Shown here piece after piece: positions 42,287-51,753 of a stretch of DNA of 64,000 nt. The DNA is from Shewanella glacialimarina. GTDB lineage: Bacteria > Pseudomonadota > Gammaproteobacteria > Enterobacterales > Shewanellaceae. Location: contig NZ_CP041216.1 in the NCBI RefSeq assembly GCF_020511155.1, positions 3,906,001 to 3,970,000 of the forward strand, given 5' to 3'. The position numbers were made by a program, and so were the translations under genes. How positions within the stretch are numbered: the first letter of the stretch is position 1; every line of letters starts with the position of its first letter. The notes beneath the pieces are model-generated. The model ran no database searches. It saw only the letters and a program-made list of their open reading frames with translations, and was not told the DNA's origin.

Positions 42287-42526
42287 ATTTAGAATTTCGT
42301 TTTGATTGATTTTTGGTATTGTATCTAGCGAGGGGTCAACTTTCGAGGTGAATTTGACCTCTGTGGGAAGTGTGGCGGGTAAGCACTTTTTGTAATGGTT
42401 TAAAGCAACCTAAAATAAACGGATGTATGAGTGTGAATAAATTATTTAACCCTCTAATAAACCGCAGTAAAATATTCACGCACCCTAGATTTGGGAAACG
42501 ATCAAATGGCTAATAGCGTTACCAAA

Positions 42527-43642
42527 CTAAGACAGTATTTTAGTAAACAAGTCGCGCCATTTGGCTTGCACTCGATCCCACTGTTCAATAGACCATAATT
42601 GAACCTGAGCCTCTTTATCTAAGCCATTTTTATCTGAGCAAGCTTTATCTAAGTATGGTTGTTGCAGTTCTGCTGCCATGTTTTTCCCTAGAACATCCAT
42701 CGAAGACACTTGAGCCGCATGCCAATCAGCAATAAACGCTTCAATCGCTTGAGTTATTAATGCCACTGAAACCTCCTTTATCGGGGTAACATATGCATCA
42801 GGCCAGCGCGCTGTCATCTCAGTCAATTGGTCGCCCAAACCATCGACCTCGGTAGATATTATCCACTTTTGCATGGCTAACGCTTCAATAAACACCAGTC
42901 CAAAGGGTTCCCATCGCGAAGGAATAATTACTGCATCACAGGCCATTAAAAAATCGGCGACATTATCAACCCTGCCAATTATTTCAACATGGGCTAAAGG
43001 CGCGGCTAATTTAGTTAATGCAGTTAATTGTGGCCCTTCTCCTGCAAGTTTGAGCTGGCATTGGCTTGTGGCAATATTTGCCATGGCCTGCAGTAATAAA
43101 TCAAAGCCTTTTTGCTGATGAAACCGCCCATAAGCAGCAATTACTGGTATTTTATGAGTTGCGCTAACAGTATGCGTGTTTGTGGTCACAAACTGGCTTA
43201 AATCACGCCCCTGCCCCACAAGTTCAATCGCACTTGTTGTAACAAGATTATTTGTAATCATCCATTGACGTTGAGACGGTGAGATTGCAATAACGTAATC
43301 CATTAAAGCATAAGTCATTTTCAGCATACGATAGAAACGGCTGACTGAGGGGATTTGTGACACCACAAAGTGCTGACAATAATGGTGCTCTTGTAACACA
43401 AATGGCGTGCGTGGAAACTGCAGCTTTAGCCAAACTAACCCAATAAGTTTACGCCAGCTAGAGGCACCATGAAAGCAGATAATGTCGGCAGAGGTGGATA
43501 TTCGACTTAGGCGGGTCAAATCGACATAGCGGATCTCAAAGTCATAGTCTTGAGCTAATGACGAATCACAAAGTGCTTGCAAGGCGAAATTGACTCCACC
43601 CATGCTGTTATCATCAACACAATGCAAAATTTTTGGCCGCAT
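42527..43642 (-). CDS. Glycosyltransferase, family 4 (GT-B fold)
   Basis: A 371-residue GT-B glycosyltransferase. The C-terminal domain shows YGRFHQQKGFDLLLQAM (about residues 170-186) and the donor-binding SRWEPFGLVFIEALAMQKW (about 257-275), with the EX7E pair at the Glu of WEPFG and EALA. No signal peptide or membrane segment is seen. It is isolated: no O-antigen or capsule genes surround it, so its acceptor cannot be told. Confidence 0.85.
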   Translation of the reverse strand: MRPKILHCVDDNSMGGVNFALQALCDSSLAQDYDFEIRYVDLTRLSRISTSADIICFHGASSWRKLIGLVWLKLQFPRTPFVLQEHHYCQHFVVSQIPSVSRFYRMLKMTYALMDYVIAISPSQRQWMITNNLVTTSAIELVGQGRDLSQFVTTNTHTVSATHKIPVIAAYGRFHQQKGFDLLLQAMANIATSQCQLKLAGEGPQLTALTKLAAPLAHVEIIGRVDNVADFLMACDAVIIPSRWEPFGLVFIEALAMQKWIISTEVDGLGDQLTEMTARWPDAYVTPIKEVSVALITQAIEAFIADWHAAQVSSMDVLGKNMAAELQQPYLDKACSDKNGLDKEAQVQLWSIEQWDRVQAKWRDLFTKILS

Positions 43643-43703
43643 TTAACCCCTATTAAGGCGAGTAAGAAGTACTTAAATTGTTGCACAACTAACTATAAAA
43701 GCA

Positions 43704-43731
43704 AAATGGGCCAGTAAATACCGGCCCATTT
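43704..43731 (-). terminator. Terminator of the NfeD-SPFH operon
   Basis: A 9-bp stem (AAATGGGCC with GGCCCATTT) and 10-base loop, 25 bases after the last SPFH gene; the minus strand continues into TTTTGCTTTTA. Confidence 0.78.
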
Positions 43732-43755
43732 GAGGTTTAACATTTAACAACAAAA

Positions 43756-44694
43756 TTACTTTTTATCGTCTTTCAAACCAATCGTGTCCATCCAGTACTC
43801 AAAGTTCACTAAGTTACCGGGTAATACAATACGAGTGTCTGTTTTGGTTAGCCCATCTAACTGCTTCATATACTGCTCGCCTAACTGCATGCGTAATGCA
43901 CTTTGGCCGCCTTCAGAAGAAATCACTTGTGCCAGACGCTCAATCGACTCAGACGTCGCTTTAGCTAAGGTTAAAATTTCTTGGGCTTTACCTTCAGCTT
44001 CGTTGATTCGGCGCTGCATTTCGCCTTCTGAACGGTTAATGGTTTCCGCCATCACACCCTCAGAGCGGTTAATTTTACTTTGCTTGTCACCTTCACTTTT
44101 TGCCAATAATGCACGGCGTTCACGCTCAGCGTTCACTTGCATTTCCATGGCATTTTTAACGGTTTCAGGTGGGGTAATGTTTTTAATTTCATATCGATGT
44201 ACGCGTATGCCCCAAATCGCGCCAGCTTCATCTAATACTTGAACCACTTTGGCGGAAATTAGGTCGCGCTCTTCAAAAGTACGGTCTAAATCTAAAGTAC
44301 CAATCACTGAACGTGTAGTGGTTTGCGCTAATTGAATGGCTGCATAACGGTAGTCGGTAATACCGTAACTGGCTTTAACAGGGTCAGTCACCGAAATATA
44401 AATTACCCCGTCAACTTCGACATTGACTTCATCGCTGGAAAAACATTCCTGCGGCGGCACGTCAATAGTTTCTTCTTTCAAGTCATGTATATAAGCTACT
44501 TTATCAACAAACGGCAGTAGCGCATGAAAACCGGCATCTAAGGTGCAGTGATATTTACCTAAACGCTCCACAATACAAGCAGACTTTGTTGGGACTAAGC
44601 GAATAGATTGGAATAACTTCATCACGAAGATAGCAAAAATAATACCCCAAATACCCATTACAACAATATCGGTATCAATTCCATTTAAGATCAT
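43756..44694 (-). CDS. SPFH/stomatin-type membrane protein (second copy)
   Basis: A 312-residue protein: N-terminal membrane helix (about 10-28), SPFH/band-7 domain (about 30-200) with IVERLGKYHCTLDAGFHALLPF-like opening, then a long charged helix with the repeat NRSEGxxxxxINRSEGxxQRRINEAEG. SPFH proteins form membrane microdomain rings. It overlaps the upstream SPFH gene by one base (TAATG). It is a diverged tandem copy of that gene. Confidence 0.9.
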   Translation of the reverse strand: MILNGIDTDIVVMGIWGIIFAIFVMKLFQSIRLVPTKSACIVERLGKYHCTLDAGFHALLPFVDKVAYIHDLKEETIDVPPQECFSSDEVNVEVDGVIYISVTDPVKASYGITDYRYAAIQLAQTTTRSVIGTLDLDRTFEERDLISAKVVQVLDEAGAIWGIRVHRYEIKNITPPETVKNAMEMQVNAERERRALLAKSEGDKQSKINRSEGVMAETINRSEGEMQRRINEAEGKAQEILTLAKATSESIERLAQVISSEGGQSALRMQLGEQYMKQLDGLTKTDTRIVLPGNLVNFEYWMDTIGLKDDKK

Positions 44695-45644
44695 TAGCGT
44701 GCTCCTTTTGCTGCTGACTTGGCATTCTGTGATGGTGAACCTGAAACCGCATGGGTAACTTGTTCCATACCTTCAAAAAAGCCTTCCAACTTTGCCATTT
44801 CGGCTGGCACCACTGACACTTGAGCTTCAGACAGAATCTTACCCACCTGACCAATAAACTGCTCTTTCAGTAACATATTCATTGCATCGTTACCGCCATT
44901 AACGGTTAACGCTTTACAAATCATTTCCATACCATCGGCTTTTGCATTGGCAATAATGGAGATTTCTTGACCTGTACCAATCGCTTCGTTAATTCGTTTT
45001 TGCTTTTGCCCTTCAGATAAGTTAATCGCTTCTTGACGCTCACCCTGTGACATATTAATCATCGCCGCTTTTTCAGCATTGGCTAAGGTAATTTCAGCAC
45101 GTTTGCGGCGTTCCGCTTCCATTTGCTTTTCAAGCGTATGGATCACATGCTGAGAAGGAGTAATATTTTTAATTTCATAACGCAATACTTTAATGCCCCA
45201 GGGATCAGATGCCTTATCGATTTCACGCACAATTGATTCATTTAGGCTGTCACGCTCGGAAAACGTTTGTGATAAGGTCAATTTACCAATTTCAGAACGC
45301 ATAGTGGTTTGAGCAAGGTTTACAGCCGCTTTTCGATAATTCTCAATACCGTAACTGGCCAGCTTACCGTCCATGACTTTTAAGTAAACTAAACCATCGA
45401 CTTCTAACTGGGTATTATCTTTTGAAATACAACTTTGCGGAGGGACATCAAGTACTTCCTCGCGGGTATCGTGTCGGTAAGCAACACGGTCAACAAAAGG
45501 GACTAAAAAATGAAAGCCTGGCGGCAGTACAGTGCGGAACTTACCTAATCGCTCAATCACATGAACTTCGCGCATAGGCACTATCAACATCAGCTTAAAT
45601 AAAATAAACATGATGAATAAAAATATTATGGTAAACATGAACAT
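44694..45644 (-). CDS. SPFH/stomatin-type membrane protein (first copy)
   Basis: A 316-residue protein with an N-terminal membrane helix (about 3-22), SPFH domain (about 25-200: HVIERLGKFRTVLPPGFHFL, then KVLRYEIKNITPS) and charged helix NMSQGERQEAINLSEGQKQK. The C-terminal end is longer and Ser/Ala-rich. The AAGGA site upstream favours the ATG at 45644 over a second at 45638. Together with the next copy and NfeD it makes a typical NfeD-stomatin operon. Confidence 0.91.
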   Translation of the reverse strand: MFMFTIIFLFIMFILFKLMLIVPMREVHVIERLGKFRTVLPPGFHFLVPFVDRVAYRHDTREEVLDVPPQSCISKDNTQLEVDGLVYLKVMDGKLASYGIENYRKAAVNLAQTTMRSEIGKLTLSQTFSERDSLNESIVREIDKASDPWGIKVLRYEIKNITPSQHVIHTLEKQMEAERRKRAEITLANAEKAAMINMSQGERQEAINLSEGQKQKRINEAIGTGQEISIIANAKADGMEMICKALTVNGGNDAMNMLLKEQFIGQVGKILSEAQVSVVPAEMAKLEGFFEGMEQVTHAVSGSPSQNAKSAAKGAR

Positions 45645-45698
45645 ACTCTCTTCCTTTTGATACTACATTAATGACGTTTGGCTATTTGAGTGGATGTG

Positions 45699-46160
45699 TT
45701 ACTCCACAAAAGGTTCAACCACTAATGCAATGTTATCCCGACATATGATTCTAACTTTCGTGCCCGATTGTATCTCAGTACCATCACCGAGTGCAGTCCA
45801 ATCTGAGCCTAAACAACTCACACGCCCAGTTTGTTGACCCGGGCCAATCGGTTCCTTAACGATGGCAACCTGATTGTACAAATCTAATTCTTCATCTGTA
45901 TTATCAACATGTGAGTCCCCACCCACTAGTTTTTGGGTCACATGACGGAAACTGAGTAACATTACCATTGAGGCAATAAACCATAGGGTTAAACTTTGGC
46001 TTATGCCTTCGATAATACCCACAGCGAGTGCCAAAGCAACCAACAAACATGATGTGCCGAGCAATATTACTATCCCGCCTGGAATAATAATTTCCGCTAA
46101 CATCAACACTATGCCCAATATTACCCATATTGAAATTGGGTCACTAAAAGTCATATTCAC
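45699..46160 (-). CDS. NfeD-family protein
   Basis: A 153-residue protein with three or four membrane segments (about residues 9-75) and a C-terminal OB-fold (about 90-150: GQQTGRVSCLGSDWTALGDG). The family pairs with SPFH proteins and often sits in one operon with them, as here. It is the short NfeD form without the ClpP-like protease. Confidence 0.9.
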   Translation of the reverse strand: MNMTFSDPISIWVILGIVLMLAEIIIPGGIVILLGTSCLLVALALAVGIIEGISQSLTLWFIASMVMLLSFRHVTQKLVGGDSHVDNTDEELDLYNQVAIVKEPIGPGQQTGRVSCLGSDWTALGDGTEIQSGTKVRIICRDNIALVVEPFVE

Positions 46161-46389
46161 TCCTTATTCTAGAGTATTCGTCATTAGACTATATCAACTC
46201 TTTTACCTTATAGCGACATATTATGTCAGGCAAATAATACTTCACCTTCTAGTCTGTAGTTAAACGGTATCCTTCGATGCTAATTTATTTATACTCAGGT
46301 AACATATTGCGGTAACCCTATAAAACTAAACGTACAATCGGTAATTTTTTTGTATTTGTTCTGATAGCAAAATAAATGAAGGTATTTCA

Positions 46390-47139
46390 ATGAATAAAAA
46401 CTGGCTCGCTTTAGCCCTTCTCGCCGCTCAACCAGCTATTGCTGATGACATGGTGCAATGGTGGGATTTTAGTGCCACGGCACTTTATGGTGACAACTAC
46501 GATTTAGCACCATCAGAGACCCAAACAACTATCACAGTTGAAACTGCGGGCGCATGGAAATATGGCGATTGGTTTGCCTTCCAAGATTTTACCCATTTTA
46601 ATGATTCTAATGGGCAACAAAGAACAAACTATGGTGAAATATCTCCCCGTTTTAGCTATGGAAAAATTTCTGGAAATGAAATTAATCTTGGCCCAATCAA
46701 AGATGTTTCGTTGGCACTGACATTAGAAGAAGGCAGAGGTCCTGTAAGCAGTTTGCTTTACGGCGTAGGACTTGACTTTGATATCCCTTATTTTAGCTAT
46801 TTTCAACTTAACACCTACCGTCGTAATGCGATAAGTAGCGGTAATAACAGCGATGGCTGGCAATTAACCCCTGCGTTTAGAGTTGATTTCCCTGTAGGCA
46901 ATTCCAATATCGTATTAGATGGTTTTATTGATTGGATTTTTGTAGCCGACAACGGTGGTTATCAAGAGAATCTGCACTTCAACCCACAAATCAAATATGA
47001 TTTAGGGTCAATTTTATTCGGTCAACATAAAAAGAATAAACTCTTAGTCGGTTTTGAATACGACTACTGGCAAAATAAATACGGCGTAGAAGGGATTGAT
47101 CAAAATACCTATTCTGCTATTGCTAAATATCACTTCTAA
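46390..47139 (+). CDS. Nucleoside-specific outer-membrane channel, Tsx/OmpK family
   Basis: A 249-residue outer-membrane beta-barrel; signal peptide ends near residue 18 (PAIA). The mature start DDMVQWWDFSATALYGDNY and the C-terminal strand ending in phenylalanine (YSAIAKYHF) are typical of Tsx and Vibrio OmpK. In E. coli Tsx admits nucleosides. Its convergent neighbour is uridine phosphorylase, which supports the nucleoside role. Confidence 0.88.
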   Translation: MNKNWLALALLAAQPAIADDMVQWWDFSATALYGDNYDLAPSETQTTITVETAGAWKYGDWFAFQDFTHFNDSNGQQRTNYGEISPRFSYGKISGNEINLGPIKDVSLALTLEEGRGPVSSLLYGVGLDFDIPYFSYFQLNTYRRNAISSGNNSDGWQLTPAFRVDFPVGNSNIVLDGFIDWIFVADNGGYQENLHFNPQIKYDLGSILFGQHKKNKLLVGFEYDYWQNKYGVEGIDQNTYSAIAKYHF

Positions 47140-47200
47140 CTCAAATTTTAGTCAAATTTCAAAATAGCTTAGTTGCAGTGTTTGTATAGGGCTAAAAGAC

Positions 47201-47225
47201 AAAGGGCACCCTAGGGTGCCCTTTT
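47201..47225. terminator. Bidirectional terminator between tsx-like gene and udp
   Basis: A near-perfect 24-base palindrome (AAAGGGCACCC with GGGTGCCCTTT) between the two convergent genes, with A-rich left and T-rich right flanks. Confidence 0.88.
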
Positions 47226-47260
47226 ACATATCAATCACTGTCTTAAAGATAAAATCGGTA

Positions 47261-48016
47261 CTAGAGTAACTTTTTCGCTGCAGCAACAACAATAGATACA
47301 GCAACACCTTCGGTTTTCTTCATGCTAGCCTCATCAGGGATCTCTTGCTGAGTGCGGTTTACAATCACACCCGCAACGCAGGCTGCACGCCAACCTTGAG
47401 TCGCACACATGGTAAATAAAGTTGCTGATTCCATTTCATAGTTCAGCACACCCATAGACTGCCACTCTTTCATTGAACCGACAAAACGTTGAGTGATGCG
47501 GCCAGATACCGTGTCATAACGCTCTTGTCCTGGATAGAAAGTATCAGAAGATGCTGTAATGCCCACATGCGGTTCAACACCTGCATCACGACAGGCGGCA
47601 ACCATTGCAGTGGTACAGTCAAAGTTTGCTGCTGCTGGGAACTCAAGTGGCGCAAAATGTAAGCTTGCACCATCTAGGCGTACTGACGCTTGCGTCACAA
47701 TCACATCTCCAACATTCACATGTGGTTGAATGGCGCCAGTAGTGCCTACACGTAAGAATGTCGTGACACCTAACTGAGCTAATTCTTCTACCGCGATAGA
47801 GGTTGAAGGGCCACCAATACCGGTTGAACAAACAACGACAGGTTTACCATCGATATAGGCTAAATAACTGGTGTATTCACGATGGCTGGCAAGAAACGTC
47901 GCATTATCCATTAATTCAGCAATACGCTTCACGCGTTCTGGATCACCTGGCACGATTGCTAATGTAGCGCCATCTAACATTTTTTTGGTCAAACCTAAGT
48001 GGAATACGTCAGACAT
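47261..48016 (-). CDS. udp: Uridine phosphorylase
   Basis: Splits uridine with phosphate into uracil and ribose 1-phosphate; nucleoside phosphorylase family I, 251 residues. IVPGDPERV (about residues 21-29), [25 protein letters not shown] and the nucleoside-binding [10 protein letters not shown] (about 193-202) are intact. A GGGG-type ribosome-binding site precedes the ATG. The Tsx-like channel converges with it. Confidence 0.96.
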   Translation of the reverse strand: MSDVFHLGLTKKMLDGATLAIVPGDPERVKRIAELMDNATFLASHREYTSYLAYIDGKPVVVCSTGIGGPSTSIAVEELAQLGVTTFLRVGTTGAIQPHVNVGDVIVTQASVRLDGASLHFAPLEFPAAANFDCTTAMVAACRDAGVEPHVGITASSDTFYPGQERYDTVSGRITQRFVGSMKEWQSMGVLNYEMESATLFTMCATQGWRAACVAGVIVNRTQQEIPDEASMKKTEGVAVSIVVAAAKKLL

Positions 48017-48247
48017 GCTGAACCCCTATATTATTTTAAAAATGAAACGCTGTGTTTCATAAACTGTATCCTAGTATTGTCTCAGAAAAGGTTAACTGGA
48101 TCACATTATTATTTATCACTGATATAATTTGTCGTTAAACGGTGGAAAATGAACTCGCTAAAAAGCTGGGTAATTAACTGATAACGGCTCATTAAATCAA
48201 CATGCCATAATGAAAATTAACATTTAATACTTCCAAAACACGTTAAT

Positions 48248-48261
48248 TTGATTTACATCAA
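48248..48261. promoter_or_regulatory. Perfect FNR/EtrA-type box
   Basis: TTGAT-TTAC-ATCAA matches the FNR consensus TTGATN4ATCAA at all ten fixed bases. It is centred about 80 bases before the ATG of the YdcH gene and about 240 bases from the udp start. Shewanella EtrA has the same target; CRP sites can look alike but need TGTGA. Confidence 0.6.
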
Positions 48262-48334
48262 ACTTTTACTTTAAAGATAAGAGTAGGTTTGAGGTAGAGC
48301 AAAAAATAATTATCTATCCTACAGGAGTTTATCT

Positions 48335-48553
48335 ATGTTCCCAGAATACCGTGACTTAATTACCAAACTTAAAACATCTGATGCGCATTTTTTAAGAAAA
48401 TTTGACGAACACAACCAGTTAGATGAAGAGATAAAGCAATTAGAAACACACAATAGCAGTGATAGTACGCCAGAAGTAAAAGTGCTAAAGGCGAAGAAAC
48501 TGCATCTTAAAGAAGAGATTTTTGAAATTCTGAAAAAACACGAAATGGCTTAA
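48335..48553 (+). CDS. YdcH-family protein (DUF465)
   Basis: A 72-residue helical protein of the YdcH family. It opens MFPEYRDLITKLKTSDAHF, typical of the family, and the rest is a charged coiled-coil hairpin. An ACAGGAG site lies 7-8 bases before the ATG. The family has no agreed function. A perfect FNR-type box upstream suggests response to low oxygen. Confidence 0.9.
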   Translation: MFPEYRDLITKLKTSDAHFLRKFDEHNQLDEEIKQLETHNSSDSTPEVKVLKAKKLHLKEEIFEILKKHEMA

Positions 48554-48584
48554 CGAAAGAATATACTTCGTTTTAAGCTAAAAA

Positions 48585-48606
48585 AAAGGACGCCTAGGCG
48601 TCCTTT
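48585..48606. terminator. Terminator between ydcH and the decarboxylase gene
   Basis: A perfect 10-bp stem (AAAGGACGCC with GGCGTCCTTT) and 2-base loop between convergent genes, preceded by an A run, so it ends minus-strand transcripts well and plus-strand ones less clearly. Confidence 0.85.
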
Positions 48607-48625
48607 GTTGAATCTATATTCTTTA

Positions 48626-49801
48626 TTATAGATAGTAATCTTTAAGCGGTGGGAAACCGTTAAAAGAGACAGCTGAATACGTTGTAGTGTAAGCCCCTGC
48701 AGTTAACCAATACATGCGATCGCCAATAGCTAAATCAACAGGTAAACCATAGCTGTAATGCTCATACATGATATCAGCACTGTCACAAGTTGGTCCGGCA
48801 ATAACACACTTATCTAACTTGCCTGTGCGGTCAGTATAGATAGGAAATTTAATCGCTTCGTCAGTTGTTTCAATCAAACCTGAAAATTTACCCACATCGG
48901 TAAATACCCAACGCTCAAGTGCCGTATTTGATTTTCGCGAAATTAACACGATCTCAGAAACCAATACACCCGCATTAGACAATAGTGAACGACCAGGCTC
49001 AAGAATAATTTCAGGTAAATCATCCCCAAAATCTTCATGCAAGAAATGCTTAATTTGCTGAGCATATGTCGCTAGCTCGTTGGTTTTGTCTACATAGTTT
49101 GCAGGAAAACCACCGCCTAAGTTAATCATTTTAAGCACAATGCCGTGCTCTTCACGTAAACGATCGTAAATACTTTTCACTTTACCAATTGCAGAATCCC
49201 ATGCGCCGATATCGCGCTGCTGAGAACCGACATGGAAAGAAATACCGTGTGGCTGTAGGCCTAACTCTTTTGCTAATACCAATAAGTCATAAGCCATTTC
49301 ATTCTGGCAACCAAACTTACGTGATAAAGGCCAATCAGCAGTATGAGTGCCTTCGGTAAGAATACGAACATACACTTTTGCGCCGGGTGCTTCTTCAGCG
49401 ATCATGCGTAAGTCTGCTTCTGAATCAGAAGCAAACATACGAACACCTTGCTCATAAAAAGAGCGCACATCAACACGCTTCTTAATGGTGTTACCGTAGC
49501 TGATACGGTCAGGGCTAACACCAATTGATGTCACCATTTCTAATTCATAAATAGAGGCAATATCGAAGCTAGAACCTTTGTCACGCAATAAGGTTAAAAT
49601 TTCTTTTGCAGGGTTAGCCTTCACCGCATAATACACTTTAGCAAAAGGGAAACTTTCCACCATGTCATCGAATTGTTTAGCAACGATCTGAGTATCAATG
49701 ACGACAAATGGTGTCGGCTTGTCTTTCGCGAATTCTTGAATACGGGCGAAAGTATCTTTTTCATAATAATCAGCGATATCAATAGATTGAAATTGGCTCA
49801 T
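48626..49801 (-). CDS. Ornithine/lysine decarboxylase, alanine-racemase fold (type III)
   Basis: PLP enzyme of 391 residues making putrescine (and possibly cadaverine). The PLP lysine is K61 in YYAVKANP; SFHVGSQ and GGGFP follow, and CDSAD in GPTCDSADIMY supplies the catalytic cysteine and aspartate. This fold III form is distinct from the E. coli SpeC type. Whether ornithine or lysine is preferred depends on loop residues I cannot judge. The ribosome-binding site GAGGAGG lies unusually far (about 13 bases) upstream of the ATG. Confidence 0.9.
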   Translation of the reverse strand: MSQFQSIDIADYYEKDTFARIQEFAKDKPTPFVVIDTQIVAKQFDDMVESFPFAKVYYAVKANPAKEILTLLRDKGSSFDIASIYELEMVTSIGVSPDRISYGNTIKKRVDVRSFYEQGVRMFASDSEADLRMIAEEAPGAKVYVRILTEGTHTADWPLSRKFGCQNEMAYDLLVLAKELGLQPHGISFHVGSQQRDIGAWDSAIGKVKSIYDRLREEHGIVLKMINLGGGFPANYVDKTNELATYAQQIKHFLHEDFGDDLPEIILEPGRSLLSNAGVLVSEIVLISRKSNTALERWVFTDVGKFSGLIETTDEAIKFPIYTDRTGKLDKCVIAGPTCDSADIMYEHYSYGLPVDLAIGDRMYWLTAGAYTTTYSAVSFNGFPPLKDYYL

Positions 49802-50106
49802 TAGGCCGGTGCCTCCTCATAGTTGGGCAATAATACTGGGCAATGCTTTAACAATAAATACGTGCTTTTGACAACATGGTAAAACAGGCGAAGTAAACGC
49901 TATTTTAAGTTGCGACGCAATGAATTTTTATGCGTTGTAGGCAATTTTTTATTCCAATAGTCAGCGGCTCTATTTGTCATTTCCGCTGCGGAATTTTCCA
50001 TATCACATACAATTTCAATTAAAACATGCCAGTTGCTGTCTCTATTCAACCAAAGATTGGTGAAAATAACAAATGGTTAACCTAAATTAATATTTTCAAG
50101 GTGTCA
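49802..50106. other. Noncoding leader region of the decarboxylase gene
   Basis: 305 AT-rich bases. CAGCGG (49962-49967) pairs with CCGCTG (49983-49988); on the minus strand this weak hairpin lies 119 bases after the stop of the periplasmic gene at 50107 and could end it. No ORF for a leader peptide was convincing. Confidence 0.45.
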
Positions 50107-50583
50107 TTACCATTGAACAATGAGTGATTGGACATCCTGCGCATACGCAATTGATGTAATCTTTAGTTGATTGATTTTTATGATAGTTGCCTGACTTTTT
50201 TCGGCAGGAAAGGCTGCTGTAATGTCACCTTCTCTATCAAGCCCTAACATAAATGAATAATCTTGCATTTTTGGTACGGCAATAAATTTCGCAATAAGTG
50301 AAGGCATACCACTGATATCAGCAACATAAACTAAATTTTCAGGACGTTTATCAGCCGGTGTTTGTTCAAATGCGGCTTGGATAACTGCCCCGCCATCCAT
50401 ATCACGACTAAATAATAAGACCTGTGTTTGTGAAGTCACATTAAGTGGCTTATCAAACTGGTTGTGTAAACTCATTTCTGTCAGCGTATCGCCCACTTTT
50501 AGTGTCAGCTTATCCGCAATTGTGGAAGTAGATAAAAATAACATCGGTAATATAAAACTTGCCATTAACAACTGATTTCGCAT
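50107..50583 (-). CDS. Conserved periplasmic protein with thioredoxin-like layout
   Basis: A 158-residue exported protein; signal peptide ends near residue 23 (STIA). The remainder (KVGDTLTEMSLHNQFDKPLN, VLLFSRDMDGG, VYVADISGMPSLIAKFI) has the strand order of a thioredoxin-like fold but no cysteine at all, so it cannot be a redox enzyme of the usual type. Similar proteins in Shewanella and Vibrio carry unreliable flavin-dehydrogenase labels. The function is unknown. Confidence 0.75.
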   Translation of the reverse strand: MRNQLLMASFILPMLFLSTSTIADKLTLKVGDTLTEMSLHNQFDKPLNVTSQTQVLLFSRDMDGGAVIQAAFEQTPADKRPENLVYVADISGMPSLIAKFIAVPKMQDYSFMLGLDREGDITAAFPAEKSQATIIKINQLKITSIAYAQDVQSLIVQW

Positions 50584-50734
50584 TTGCCACCTCTAAGCTA
50601 AAAATAAGTTTAGTCACACTACCAAGATAATATGACTAATATCTTAATGAAGATGATTTTTTATAAAGTGAATGAACTTGTTATGATACGGTTCACAAAA
50701 ATACCTTTATGACTTGCCAAAATAGGGATATCAG

Positions 50735-51568
50735 ATGGACCAACCAAACTTAGACTTGGAACTTGCCCAACTTCAAAATGCTTACAGCCTTATCACTGAA
50801 TTTTTAGTTCAATATAGCTTTCAGCTTGTTGGGGCTTTACTGATATTTTTAACCGGATTATGGGTTGCTAGTAAAGTCGCTAACCTTGTCACTAGGCTAT
50901 TTGAAAAGCATGAAATAGACATTACCCTGAGTAATTTCACTTCAAACTTGGTTCGCATCATTATCATAGTCATGGTTGCGGTCATCTGCTTAGGTAAACT
51001 GGGAATTAGTGTCACACCAATGGTTGCCGCTATTGGTGCAGCATCCTTAGGGGCAGGACTTGCTTTACAAGGCATGTTATCAAACTATGCAGCAGGGGTG
51101 ACTATCATAGTGACTCGCCCTTTTGTGGTCGGTAACACCATTGAAGTGAGTGGCGTTAATGGTGTAGTCAGTTTGATCAAACTGGGACAAACAATATTAA
51201 CCAACGAAGAAGGTGAACAAATCAGTATCCCTAATAAACTCATTATAGGCGAAATACTGCATAACTCATTTGAATACAAGTTAGTTGAAAATACCCTCAA
51301 CATTGATTATCAAGCTGATACCGCGGCGATAATTACAATAATTGAACAGGCTATTTCTCAGTCAGACAATGTCAATAAAGACCAAAAAATCTTGGTTGGC
51401 ATCAACGGTTTTAATAGCATAGGTATTGAATTAGGTATGCGGTACTGGGTGCCAACAGAACATTATTTTCAAGCTAAGTATCAAACCAATCAACAAGTGA
51501 TGCTGGCATTAAAACAAGCCCGCATAACTATTCCTTGCCCAGTGCGCGAAATTCAAATTCAACATTAA
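50735..51568 (+). CDS. Small-conductance mechanosensitive channel, MscS family
   Basis: A 277-residue inner-membrane channel with three membrane segments (about residues 20-50, 65-90, 96-122). The pore helix GAASLGAGLALQGMLSNYAAG carries the Ala/Gly packing pattern of MscS TM3, and the beta domain follows (RPFVVGNTIEVSGVNGVV, then ISIPNKLIIGEILHNSF). Size and layout fit MscS (286 in E. coli). It protects against osmotic downshock by family knowledge. Confidence 0.94.
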   Translation: MDQPNLDLELAQLQNAYSLITEFLVQYSFQLVGALLIFLTGLWVASKVANLVTRLFEKHEIDITLSNFTSNLVRIIIIVMVAVICLGKLGISVTPMVAAIGAASLGAGLALQGMLSNYAAGVTIIVTRPFVVGNTIEVSGVNGVVSLIKLGQTILTNEEGEQISIPNKLIIGEILHNSFEYKLVENTLNIDYQADTAAIITIIEQAISQSDNVNKDQKILVGINGFNSIGIELGMRYWVPTEHYFQAKYQTNQQVMLALKQARITIPCPVREIQIQH

Positions 51569-51588
51569 CCCTAAACAGGGTTAGTTTT
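51566..51588 (+). terminator. Terminator overlapping the mscS stop codon
   Basis: TAACCCT pairs with AGGGTTA around AAAC, followed by GTTTTT. The stem begins at the TAA stop codon itself. Confidence 0.78.
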
Positions 51589-51659
51589 TAATATATTAGG
51601 CCGACATTATGTCGTCCTTTTTGTTTTCTACCCGCAAAAAGACTTAAATTAACGACAAA

Positions 51660-51717
51660 AAGTAAACTAGACTTGACATTACTCAGTTGCCACTCCATAT
51701 TTAAGTAAAGCTTACTT
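51660..51717 (+). promoter_or_regulatory. Promoter with two AAGT-N7-ACTT operator-like dyads
   Basis: Two 22-base blocks (51660-51681 and 51703-51724) agree at 18 of 22 positions; each contains AAGT-N7-ACTT. Block one includes a perfect -35 TTGACA (51673-51678), with CATATT (51696-51701) 17 bases downstream as the -10. Block two then covers the expected transcription start. The dyads are 43 bases apart. The XRE regulator encoded just downstream is the natural candidate to bind them. Confidence 0.6.
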
Positions 51718-51753
51718 GACATTAAAGCAGGCTAACTTAAAAAGGATACCGAA

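Noticed and set aside
48017..48247. CRP site for udp in the divergent spacer
   Set aside because: Only a TGTGA half-site near 48105 was seen; the second half does not match well enough.
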